This document shows, in pieces, positions 8,382 to 15,456 of a stretch of 18,026 nt of DNA (position 1 is its first letter; each line of letters opens with the position of its first letter). The translations under genes and the position numbers were made by a program. The notes under the pieces are model-generated. The model ran no database searches. It was not told the origin of the DNA and worked only from the letters and a program-made list of their open reading frames with translations. The stretch is from a bacterium (lineage in GTDB: Bacteria > Ratteibacteria > UBA8468 > B48-G9 > JAFGKM01): NCBI GenBank assembly GCA_035370465.1, contig DAOOVW010000032.1:1-18026 (forward strand). Direction: 5' to 3'.

Positions 8382-8462
8382 ATATAAAAATTAGTTATTA
8401 GTAAAACATATGAAGGTTAACAGGTATATAGTCCAAAAAATATTAGAGAAAAGGCAAGAAAT

Positions 8463-8489
8463 TTGACACAATATCTCAAAAGTTATAAA
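8463..8489 (+). promoter_or_regulatory. Possible internal promoter before atpB
   Basis: TTGACA (8463-8468) is followed by TATAAA (8484-8489). The two boxes match consensus well but the spacer is only 15 bases, short for sigma-70. If used, it would transcribe atpB and the genes after it through a leader containing the hairpin repeat at 8586-8670. It lies in the 350-base gap after atpA, which otherwise shows no gene. Confidence 0.35.
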
Positions 8490-8585
8490 GTTAAATTATA
8501 GAATTAGTCAGAGATAAGAAAGTTTAATATCTATGATTTTGTTGAGTAGTGTCAAAAACTTAGATGAAAGAGAGAGAGAAAATAA

Positions 8586-8670
8586 AAATCCCCTTCAAAA
8601 TCCCCCTCCCCCCTTTGGTTAAAGGGGGAAATTACTCCTTCCTTTGTAAAAGGAAGGTAGGGATGGATTT
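8586..8670. repeat. Palindromic C/G-run repeat with two hairpins
   Basis: Two perfect hairpins stand side by side: CCCCCTTT (8609-8616) with AAAGGGGG (8621-8628), loop ggtt; and CCTTCCTTT (8637-8645) with AAAGGAAGG (8649-8657), loop gta. Outer arms AAATCC (8586-8591) and GGATTT (8665-8670) can also pair, so the whole could fold as a cloverleaf. The C5T3/A3G5 type of palindrome is a common dispersed intergenic repeat in environmental bacterial genomes. It lies between atpA and atpB and could act as a mobile repeat, an mRNA-stability hairpin or both. A GAGTAGTG motif at 8544-8551 lies just upstream. Confidence 0.7.
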
Positions 8671-8764
8671 CTACTTTTCACATTTCATTTGTTTTTGTGA
8701 GAAAGTGTGGAGTGAATTTAATTAACCAATTTTGACAGAACCTTTTGTTGAAAGAGGATATTTT

Positions 8765-10150
8765 ATGACAGAAAAATATTCACTGCGGGAATACATGGGA
8801 TTGGAAGAAATAGTAGGTCCTATTTTTATCATACGAGATATCCACAATGTTGGTTATAACGAACTGGTAGAGATTGTAGATAATCAAGGAAAAAGTCGCA
8901 TTGGTATTACCCTTGAAGTAGGTAAGGGCTATGCAGTGGTAGAAGTACTTGGTGGAACTGTGGGCCTTTCTTTAAATGAGTCCCGTGTGCGTTTTAAAGG
9001 AGAGCCATTAATGTTAGGCGTCTCAGAAGAAATGTTAGGCAGGATATTTGATGGGCTTGGCAATCCTTTAGATGGATTTCCACGACCTGCCTATGAAGAG
9101 ATGATGAATGTAAATGGTCAGGCTATTAATCCTACTGCCAGAGATTATCCTAGAAACATTATTGAGACAGGACTTTCTGCAATAGATGTTATGAATACTC
9201 TGGTGCGAGGGCAAAAACTACCAATTTTTTCTGGAAGTGGTCTACCTCATGATTTAATTGCAGCACAAATTACCCGACAGGCAAGAGTAAAAGAAGAACA
9301 ATTTTGCGTTATTTTTGCGGCTATGGGTATAAAATATGACACAGCACAATTTTTCATAAGAAATTTTGAAGAAACAGGAGTTTTGGAACGAACTGTTATT
9401 TTTTTAAGTTTAGCAGATAGTCCCTCAATAGAGCGACTTCAAACCCCTCGTCTGGCTTTATCCTGTGCAGAATTTCTTGCTTTTAAAAAGCATATGCATG
9501 TTCTGGTAATTATGACTGATATGTCAAATTATTGCGAAGCACTTCGGGAAGTTTCTACGATAAGAGGTGAAATTCCTGCGCGTAAAGGATATCCTGGATA
9601 TCTATACAGCGATTTAGCAAGTCTTTATGAGCGAGCAGGAATAATAAAAGGGTCAGAAGGTTCTATTACACAATTACCTATTCTAACTATGCCCAATGAC
9701 GACATTACTCATCCAATACCTGATTTGACTGGTTATATTACCGAAGGACAAATTGTTCTTGAAAGGGAACTTTTTAGTAGAGGTATTTACCCGCCAATTG
9801 CGGGATTACCTTCACTTTCCCGTCTTATGAAAGATAATATCGGTGCCGGGATGACCAGAGAAGACCATCCAGACCTATCTTCTCAATTATTTGCCTGCTA
9901 TGCACATGTGAAAGATATCAGAGCTCTGGCTGCTATTATTGGGGAAGAAGAACTTTCTCCGTTAGACCAATTGTATCTCAAATTTGGAGATGCTTTTGAG
10001 CAGAAATTCCTCAGTCAGGGACATTATGAAAGACGAACACTGGAACAAGGACTTAATTTGGGCTGGGAAATTCTTTCAGAACTACCAGCAGATGAACTTC
10101 TTCGTGTTAAAGAAGAAGAAATAAAAAAATATTACAAAGGTGAAAAATGA
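8765..10150 (+). CDS. atpB: V/A-type ATPase subunit B (non-catalytic)
   Basis: This is the regulatory nucleotide-binding partner of subunit A in the head, 461 residues. In place of a P-loop it has SGSGLPHDLIAAQI (from about residue 156), which is diagnostic of B subunits; MGIKYDTAQFFIRNFEETG, SIERLQTPRLALSCAEFLAF and EVSTIRGEIPARKGYPGYLYSDLA are also typical. The ATG at 8765 is preferred because an AGAGG site lies seven bases upstream and the protein then begins MTEKYSLREYMGLEEIVGP, as in homologues. A TTG at 8732 would add 11 residues without support. It overlaps atpD by four bases (ATGA). The hairpin repeat upstream separates it from atpA. Confidence 0.97.
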   Translation: MTEKYSLREYMGLEEIVGPIFIIRDIHNVGYNELVEIVDNQGKSRIGITLEVGKGYAVVEVLGGTVGLSLNESRVRFKGEPLMLGVSEEMLGRIFDGLGNPLDGFPRPAYEEMMNVNGQAINPTARDYPRNIIETGLSAIDVMNTLVRGQKLPIFSGSGLPHDLIAAQITRQARVKEEQFCVIFAAMGIKYDTAQFFIRNFEETGVLERTVIFLSLADSPSIERLQTPRLALSCAEFLAFKKHMHVLVIMTDMSNYCEALREVSTIRGEIPARKGYPGYLYSDLASLYERAGIIKGSEGSITQLPILTMPNDDITHPIPDLTGYITEGQIVLERELFSRGIYPPIAGLPSLSRLMKDNIGAGMTREDHPDLSSQLFACYAHVKDIRALAAIIGEEELSPLDQLYLKFGDAFEQKFLSQGHYERRTLEQGLNLGWEILSELPADELLRVKEEEIKKYYKGEK

Positions 10151-10776
10151 GAATACAATGTCCTGCTACTAAGACAAATCTCCTTAAGATGAAAAAAGCC
10201 CTTTTACTTACAGAAGAGGGTTATCAACTTCTTGAGGAAAAAAGAAAAATTATTATGAATGCACTGACTGGTCTAATTCATATAATACACCAGTCAGAAG
10301 AAGAAGTTGCTACTGCTCTTAAAGAAGGGTATAATTTGGTTGATAAGACAATATGTTCTATGGGCAGAAAGAAATTAGAAGAAATAAGTTTCTCTATAAA
10401 CATTCAGAATAGTATATCTATATCTCACAGGAAGGTAATGGGTGTTTCTTTACCTGATATCAAACTTGATTTGCAGGATAATCCTCCTTATTATAGTCCA
10501 TATGAAGTAAGTTTATATACTGATGAGGTAATAGAGCATTTTAAGAAAATTCTTTCTCTTTTAGTTGAGTTGGCTGAGAAGAGAATTGCTCTTTTACGAC
10601 TTGCTAAAGAGATGCAAAAAACAATGCGTAAGGTCAATGCACTTGAGAAAGTATATATTCCTGCTTACAGGGAAACAGTTAAGTATATTGGAGATAGATT
10701 GGATGAAGAAAGTCGGGATGCATTTTCCTTATTGAAATTGATAAAGCAAAGGCACGCAGGTAACAGAGTTACCTAA
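10147..10776 (+). CDS. atpD: V/A-type ATPase subunit D (central rotor shaft)
   Basis: This is a 209-residue central-stalk subunit that turns inside the A/B head with subunit F. It has the family's N-terminal helix (TKTNLLKMKKALLLTEEGYQ, within residues 8-27) and a long C-terminal helix containing ALEKVYIPAYRETVKYIGDRLDEESRDAFSLLKLIK, with both helices forming a coiled-coil shaft. It overlaps the atpB stop by four bases and is probably translationally coupled. The last codons and stop adjoin a short perfect hairpin (GGTAAC 10759-10764, GTTACC 10768-10773), and an AGTAG-type inverted repeat begins at once afterwards. The symbol refers to V-type D, not F-type delta or beta. Confidence 0.95.
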   Translation: MRIQCPATKTNLLKMKKALLLTEEGYQLLEEKRKIIMNALTGLIHIIHQSEEEVATALKEGYNLVDKTICSMGRKKLEEISFSINIQNSISISHRKVMGVSLPDIKLDLQDNPPYYSPYEVSLYTDEVIEHFKKILSLLVELAEKRIALLRLAKEMQKTMRKVNALEKVYIPAYRETVKYIGDRLDEESRDAFSLLKLIKQRHAGNRVT

Positions 10777-10777
10777 G

Positions 10778-10856
10778 AAGTAGTGAGTAGTAAGTAAAAA
10801 TATAAAATAAAAAAGAAATGGTTAAAATTTTACTCTCTACTTTCTTCTTGCTACTT
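10778..10856. repeat. AGTAG-type imperfect inverted repeat
   Basis: The left arm, from 10778 (aagtagtgagtagtaagta and a following A-run), is roughly the reverse complement of the right arm (10828-10856), which contains tactctctact and ends cttgctactt. The arms enclose about 28 A+T-rich bases. Related agtagagagtag/cttgctact arms occur at 11826, 12249 and 13374. It fills most of the gap between atpD and the usp gene and has no coding potential, so it looks like a small non-autonomous repeat element. No target duplication could be established by eye. Confidence 0.55.
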
Positions 10857-10899
10857 AAACATAAACAGAGTGCAGTAAATATTTTCGGAGCGAATGCCT

Positions 10900-11382
10900 A
10901 TGGCTATAAAGAATATACTTGTTTCTCTTTCGGTAGATATTAACTCATCTCTTGTTACTGCAAAATATGCTATTTATATAGCAAAAGTTCTACAAGCAAA
11001 ATTGATTGCTGTATATGTAGTTGATAAAGAAGCATTACAGAAATTGATAAAAGCCAGAATATTCATAGATACTGAAGCGATGGAATACGAACGGGATATA
11101 GAAAATGAGGGTAAAATATTCCTTGATAGATTTAAACAGATGGCAGAAAACAAAGAAGTTCCTTTTGAGGGAATAGAATTAAAGGGCGTAGTTCATACCG
11201 AAGTGATAAATAAAATCAAAGAAACAAATGCCGATTTGCTTATTATGGGAGAACTGAAAGAAGCTCTTTCTCTGAGGGATACTTTTTATAACGAAGGCGC
11301 CCTGATTTTCTTTGAAGCACCCTGTCCGGTTCTGGTGGTGAAAAACAAAAAATATGTAGAACTATTATACCAAAGCATTTAA
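10900..11382 (+). CDS. Universal stress protein A family, ATP site degenerate
   Basis: This is a UspA-fold protein of about 160 residues: MAIKNILVSLSVD at the start, two strands containing AKLIAVYVVD, then NADLLIMGELK and APCPVLVVKN at the end, all typical. The ATP-binding signature G-2x-G-9x-G-S/T is not kept: MGELK has no second glycine, and the usual GS is replaced by about YN. It is therefore probably a non-ATP-binding Usp. The ATG at 10900 gives nine bases from the GGAG site at 10887-10890; an ATG at 10894 is also possible and adds two residues. It stands alone between AGTAG-type repeat gaps inside the ATPase locus, between atpD and atpH. A role in regulating the ATPase or in energy stress is conceivable but is inference only. 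Confidence 0.88.
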   Translation: MAIKNILVSLSVDINSSLVTAKYAIYIAKVLQAKLIAVYVVDKEALQKLIKARIFIDTEAMEYERDIENEGKIFLDRFKQMAENKEVPFEGIELKGVVHTEVINKIKETNADLLIMGELKEALSLRDTFYNEGALIFFEAPCPVLVVKNKKYVELLYQSI

Positions 11383-11421
11383 CCATGATGTAAATTGGGA
11401 ATTTTTTGGTAAAAAGTTCTG

Positions 11422-11469
11422 TATAATTATCATGACCCTGTTTTCTTTTTTATGACATGCTCATAAAAA
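11422..11469 (+). promoter_or_regulatory. TATAAT box and A/T palindrome before atpH
   Basis: A perfect -10 box TATAAT lies at 11422-11427, but no good -35 is found at 16-18 bases upstream. Downstream, TTTTTATGA (11447-11455) and TCATAAAAA (11461-11469) form a perfect nine-base inverted repeat around catgc. It sits just ahead of the atpH ribosome binding site and could be an operator or leader hairpin for atpH-atpC-atpI. The evidence is positional. Confidence 0.35.
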
Positions 11470-11493
11470 GAGAATTAAATTTAGAGGAGACCT

Positions 11494-11838
11494 ATGAAAG
11501 AAGTTATCTTAGAAGTACTTAAAGAAGAGAAGTGTGCAGAAGAGAAATTGGAAAGTGCGCGCAAAGAGGCCGAAAATATTGTGTTAGAAGCAAAAAAAAA
11601 GGCGCAATTCCTTATTGAAGAATCCAGCCGAAAAACCAATGCTGAGGTTATTAAGAAAAAGGCAGAAATGGAACAAGCATATCTGGAAGAAAAAGAAAAC
11701 ATACTACGGACCGTACAGAAAGAAACTGATGCCTACTTGCAGAAAAAAAGAAAAGATATACCAAAAATAGCAAGTCATGTTTTTCAGCAAATTATCAGGA
11801 TAGATACTCAGTCAACTGGGTTGGCGAGTAGAGAGTAG
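11494..11838 (+). CDS. atpH: V/A-type ATPase subunit H (peripheral stalk coiled coil)
   Basis: This 114-residue, lysine- and glutamate-rich protein is coiled coil almost throughout (about 5-95), as in archaeal AhaH and Thermus subunit G, the partner of subunit E in the peripheral stalks. The segment ARKEAENIVLEAKKKAQFLIEE has the alanine-rich right-handed spacing of these stalks. The gene has a strong agaggag site. The last residues (about GLASRE) and the stop are encoded by the left arm of the AGTAG repeat that begins at 11826, so the C-terminus may have been reset by that insertion; the length is nevertheless near normal for the family. The assignment rests on context and coiled-coil type, as sequence conservation in H is low. 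Confidence 0.78.
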   Translation: MKEVILEVLKEEKCAEEKLESARKEAENIVLEAKKKAQFLIEESSRKTNAEVIKKKAEMEQAYLEEKENILRTVQKETDAYLQKKRKDIPKIASHVFQQIIRIDTQSTGLASRE

Positions 11839-12264
11839 CAAGAATAAAAACAAAAAAAGTTAAATCTATCCTAATAAACCGACTAAGGTTGCAGAGGGGT
11901 AGCAAAGCAGAGTTGGTGCGTTATTCCCCCCTTTTAGTTCTCCCCTTTAACAAACCAACTAAAGAGGCGGGGATTAGCAAAGCAGAGTTGGTGCCGTAAT
12001 GTATTTCAATAGGCACAACGGGAGTGAGAGGGGATTTAATAAAATCCACCCCCACCTTCTCCTCCACTAAGACATTGACGGACATGCTTTTTCAAAGGAA
12101 GGAGACAAACGTTCCCCCTTTAGTAAACCGACTAAAGTAGCGGGGATTAGCAGGGCAGAGTTGGTGCGTCATCGTCTCCCAGATAGCACAACAGGGGCGA
12201 GGGGAGATTTAATAAGCACAAGGGGGGGTTCAAAGAGGAGATGTAGGACTTTCTACTTGCTACT
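11826..12264. repeat. Composite repeat element filling the atpH-atpC gap
   Basis: This roughly 440-base region has no gene and is bounded by inverted arms: AGTAGCAAG (11834-11842) on the left and CTTGCTACT (12256-12264) on the right, within longer imperfect arms starting at 11826 and 12249. Inside are three direct copies of a unit of about 48 bases at 11876-11924, 11952-12000 and 12125-12172, sharing aaaccgacta, gcggggattagca and gcagagttggtgcgt. C-runs with ctttaac and cacaacgggagtgagag segments lie between them. The same units occur at 1-143. Unequal spacing and varied inter-copy sequence argue against CRISPR. It resembles a nested or decayed MITE cluster without transposase. Confidence 0.7.
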
Positions 12265-12315
12265 AAGATATAAATGGGGAATTTGTAATATTTACTTATT
12301 TTATTTATCATAAAA

Positions 12316-13359
12316 ATGCGACAACTTAATAAGTATTCGTATGCTAATGCAAGAATCAGGGCATTGCTTTCTTTTTTGCTTTCGCCAGAGTTGTTTGAAC
12401 GAATGATAGCAGCCCATGATTTAGGTGAAGTTCTAAGTATTTTGAAAACCACAACTTACAAGGAAGTAGTTGAAAAACTACCAGCAGAAGTTAGTGAACT
12501 TTTGCTTCTGGAAAAGGCATTGTTGAAAGATAATTTAGCCGCCTGTTGGAAGATTTATGATGCTATCATCGGGAAACAGGAAAAAATGTTTATTTTTCTC
12601 CTTATCCAAAGATATGAATTGGAAGAAGTAAAAGTGGCTCTGCGCATCTGGCATAAAAAGAACCCGATTGATTGGAATGAATATCTATTAGGAGAAACAA
12701 TTGCTCACCAGATAGATTTTTCTAAAATTATTTCCAGTCAAAATCTTGACGAAATTATCTCAATTCTTGATAGCACACCTTACAAAAACCCCCTTATGCA
12801 GGCACGGGAGCAATTTCAGAAAAAAAATTCCATATTTTACCTTGAAATAGCCCTGGATATTGATTATTACAAGAGACTTCTGGAGTGTGCAGAAAAACTA
12901 TCTTCTACTGACCAGAAAGTGACTAAAAAAATTTTAGGGGTAGAAATTGATATAGAAAACATCCGTTGGCTTTTGCGTCAGCATAAATACTACAACAATC
13001 TTAATTTAGATGAAATGCTGGAAGGGGTAATACATGGGGGTGAGCATATTACTCGAGAAAGAGTACGCAGTTCCTATAACTCAAACGGAATTTCTAATTT
13101 AATAAAAGGTTTGGCAATAGGACCTTACAGTCAGGTTAAAAATCTGGTCACTGGTAATGTTATTCTTCTGGAGAAATTTCTTTATGAGATTCTTTTCCAT
13201 GAAGTACACCGAGTACTTTCAAGTTTTCCATTTACAATGGGAGTTGCTTTAGGTTATTTAATTTTGAAAAATCAGGAAACCAAAAATATTGTTTCTTTAT
13301 CTTATGCAAAGTATTATAAAATAGAGAGGGAAGAAATCTCCTCTCTGATTTTCCAGTAA
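12316..13359 (+). CDS. atpC: V/A-type ATPase subunit C (rotor coupling)
   Basis: This is a 347-residue, largely helical subunit of the V-ATPase C/AC39 family that sits like a funnel between the D/F shaft and the K ring. The N-terminal SYANARIRALLSFLLSPELFERMIAAHDLGEVLSILKTTTY is typical (Y8, N11, R13 and the repeated helical pairs), as are KKILGVEIDIENIRWLLRQHKYYN near 200-225 and the C-terminal FPFTMGVALGYLILKNQETKNI (about 307-328), where E/N-rich residues are conserved. The start has no recognisable ribosome binding site, and the gene stands after a repeat-filled gap, so its translation may depend on an upstream transcript. There is no transmembrane segment. Confidence 0.93.
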   Translation: MRQLNKYSYANARIRALLSFLLSPELFERMIAAHDLGEVLSILKTTTYKEVVEKLPAEVSELLLLEKALLKDNLAACWKIYDAIIGKQEKMFIFLLIQRYELEEVKVALRIWHKKNPIDWNEYLLGETIAHQIDFSKIISSQNLDEIISILDSTPYKNPLMQAREQFQKKNSIFYLEIALDIDYYKRLLECAEKLSSTDQKVTKKILGVEIDIENIRWLLRQHKYYNNLNLDEMLEGVIHGGEHITRERVRSSYNSNGISNLIKGLAIGPYSQVKNLVTGNVILLEKFLYEILFHEVHRVLSSFPFTMGVALGYLILKNQETKNIVSLSYAKYYKIEREEISSLIFQ

Positions 13360-13373
13360 GATAGTATTATGAG

Positions 13374-13401
13374 AAGTAGAGAGTAGCCCTTTGGACTACT
13401 C
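13374..13401. repeat. Short AGTAG-type hairpin between atpC and atpI
   Basis: The sequence aagtagagagtag at 13374-13386 matches the arms of the larger AGTAG elements. GAGTAG (13381-13386) and CTACTC (13396-13401) pair, extended by CC/GG around a cttt loop with one bulged A. No U-tract follows, so it is not a standard terminator. It is probably a solo or collapsed copy of the same repeat family. Confidence 0.5.
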
Positions 13402-13450
13402 ACAAATAAAATATGAAAGGGACTAAATACAATACTTAAAAAGAGGAATT

Positions 13451-15358
13451 ATGTTAATACCTTCAGAAATGGTACTAATGAGTATAGTAGTTTTTAAAGA
13501 AGAATCTGAGGAATTGACTTCCAGGATTTTGAATTTAGGAATTTTTCAACCAGTAGATATCCGAACAATTGAAAAAGAACTGGAGGACTTAACACCTCTG
13601 AATACGGAAAAAGAATATGCGGAATGGGAAAAATTAGAAGTTCAACTGCATCAGGTAGCAAAAACACTTAATCTTTCTATCTTTGCATCCGGAAAAATTG
13701 AACATTTTTCTCCAAACATGATAAAAAATTTCCTCAGTGAGGTAGAAGAAGAAGTCAGCCCACTTCTCAATCAAAAAGAAGAAATTCAGAACAATTTACA
13801 GAATATAGAGACAATTCTTTCTCAGATAAAAGATTATATACCTTTTCCCATAAAAAAAAGTTCCACCTATACTTTTTTAAATATTGAACTCGGAAGTATT
13901 GAAGAGAAAAACATGGTAGTTCTGGAGCGTACATTGAAAAACATTCCCCATCTAACGCTGCCTTTGAAAAAAGAAATGGGACGGGTGGTTATTCTGGTTG
14001 TATATCTGAAAAAAGATGAGGTATTTCTTACAAAAGTATTAAAAGATGTTTCATGGCAACCAATGGAATATCCAGAAGGTCTACCAGAAATTCCCCAGGA
14101 GATGCAGAATAAATTGAATGCCGAACTGGAAGAATACCGTAATAAAATTGAAGAGATAGATAAAGAAATAAAAAAATTGGGAGAAAAGTATAAAGAAAAA
14201 TTTTTTGCTATTCTTGGCTATATTACCCGGGAAAAAGCACTTCTCCAGGCAAAAAAATACGCATTCATTACTGGTAGAACATTTTTAATTTCAGGATGGA
14301 TTCCCAAAGAAGAAAAAAACCGGGTGGTAAAAGAAGTCAGAAGTGTTGTACCTTCTGCATATCTGGAAATAAGAGCAACCAAAACCTTAAATGTTGATAA
14401 AGAGCAAATACCAGTGCGTCTGAAACATAGTAAATTTCTTAAGCCATTTGAGTTATTAATTACTTCTTATGGACTACCTCGTTATGGAACAATTGACCCC
14501 ACATTATTTGTAGCCATCAGTTTTCTAATTATGTTTGGGGCTATGTTTGGCGATTTAGGACATGGATTGGTTCTTTTGCTTGGTGGACTTTTACTAAAAA
14601 GAAGTAAACAGGAAACTATGAAGCAAGGTGGTTCCCTTCTTGCCTGGTGTGGAGTTAGTTCCTGCATCTTTGGTTTTTTGTATGGAAGTTTTTTTGGGCA
14701 GGAAAAAATTATTCCAGCAATCTGGAAAAACCCTTTCTATAATATTAACGATATTTTCCGCGTAAGTATTATGTTTGGTATTGGTGTGTTAACACTGGGA
14801 ATTTTGTTGAATATAATCAACTCTTTACTGGATAAAAATTATTTCAGAGCACTTTTTGATAAAGCAGGTCTAATTTCTGGCTTCTTATATTGGGTAGGTA
14901 TCGCACTGGTAAGCAAATCGTTCATTGCCAAAGCACCAGTTCCACCTGCATATCTTGTATTGCTGATTGCTGGAGTTTGTCTACTTTTCTTCAAGCCAGT
15001 TTTAGAAAGAACTATAGCAAAAAAGAATGAATCGTTAGGGGTATCTTTTATGGAAAGTATAATAGACCTATTAGAAATAATTATGGGCTATTTAGCAAAT
15101 ACTATTTCTTTTATTCGTATTGCGGCTTTTTCCTTAGCGCATGCAGGATTATTTATGGCAATTTTTGAACTATCCCGTCTCGTTTCTGGTATTGGCGGTA
15201 ATATACTTTCTTTTCTAGTAATTTTGTTTGGAAATATTCTTGTAATCCTTTTAGAAGGAATGGTAGTGGGCATACAATCGCTACGATTAAATTATTATGA
15301 ATTTTTCTCCAGGTTTTTTGTACCAAGTAAACAGGAATTCAAGCCATTGACAAAGTAA
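13451..15358 (+). CDS. atpI: V/A-type ATPase subunit I (membrane stator)
   Basis: This is a 635-residue stator. The N-terminal half (1-330) is cytoplasmic and rich in coiled coil (for example 210-250), connecting to the E/H stalks. The C-terminal half has several membrane helices, beginning near SYGLPRYGTIDPTLFVAISFLIMF and including the hallmark FGAMFGDLGHG. The half-channel arginine is about residue 556 in ANTISFIRIAAFSLAHAG. It faces the glutamate of the K ring to carry H+ or Na+. It is the last gene of the locus, whereas I is first or second in many archaeal-type operons. A good aagaggaat site precedes the ATG. No clear terminator follows. Confidence 0.95.
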   Translation: MLIPSEMVLMSIVVFKEESEELTSRILNLGIFQPVDIRTIEKELEDLTPLNTEKEYAEWEKLEVQLHQVAKTLNLSIFASGKIEHFSPNMIKNFLSEVEEEVSPLLNQKEEIQNNLQNIETILSQIKDYIPFPIKKSSTYTFLNIELGSIEEKNMVVLERTLKNIPHLTLPLKKEMGRVVILVVYLKKDEVFLTKVLKDVSWQPMEYPEGLPEIPQEMQNKLNAELEEYRNKIEEIDKEIKKLGEKYKEKFFAILGYITREKALLQAKKYAFITGRTFLISGWIPKEEKNRVVKEVRSVVPSAYLEIRATKTLNVDKEQIPVRLKHSKFLKPFELLITSYGLPRYGTIDPTLFVAISFLIMFGAMFGDLGHGLVLLLGGLLLKRSKQETMKQGGSLLAWCGVSSCIFGFLYGSFFGQEKIIPAIWKNPFYNINDIFRVSIMFGIGVLTLGILLNIINSLLDKNYFRALFDKAGLISGFLYWVGIALVSKSFIAKAPVPPAYLVLLIAGVCLLFFKPVLERTIAKKNESLGVSFMESIIDLLEIIMGYLANTISFIRIAAFSLAHAGLFMAIFELSRLVSGIGGNILSFLVILFGNILVILLEGMVVGIQSLRLNYYEFFSRFFVPSKQEFKPLTK

Positions 15359-15456
15359 TTTCTAACTTCTAATTTTCTAAAAAAAGATGAATATTGACTC
15401 AATTATATATTACTAAAAAAAAGTAATTATCATAAATTTTTTCCACTTTTAAAAAA

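Noticed and set aside
8732..8764. TTG start adding 11 residues to atpB
   Set aside because: There is no ribosome binding site for it, and the ATG at 8765 has AGAGG seven bases upstream and matches the usual B-subunit N-terminus.
11876..12172. CRISPR-like array
   Set aside because: The three repeated units are about 48 bases, imperfect and unequally spaced (76 and 173 bases start to start), and the intervals contain other repeat family pieces; no cas genes are present.
12147..12452. Minus-strand open frame of 101 codons
   Set aside because: It spans repeat sequence and the antisense of the atpC start, with no family resemblance.
13374..13401. Rho-independent terminator after atpC
   Set aside because: The hairpin has a bulge and is followed by acaaataaaa rather than a T-run, and its arms match the AGTAG repeat family.
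5304..15358. F-type ATP synthase
   Set aside because: Subunit A has the long V/A-specific insert and 584 residues, B lacks a P-loop, and C/AC39, D and 635-residue I subunits are V/A-specific.
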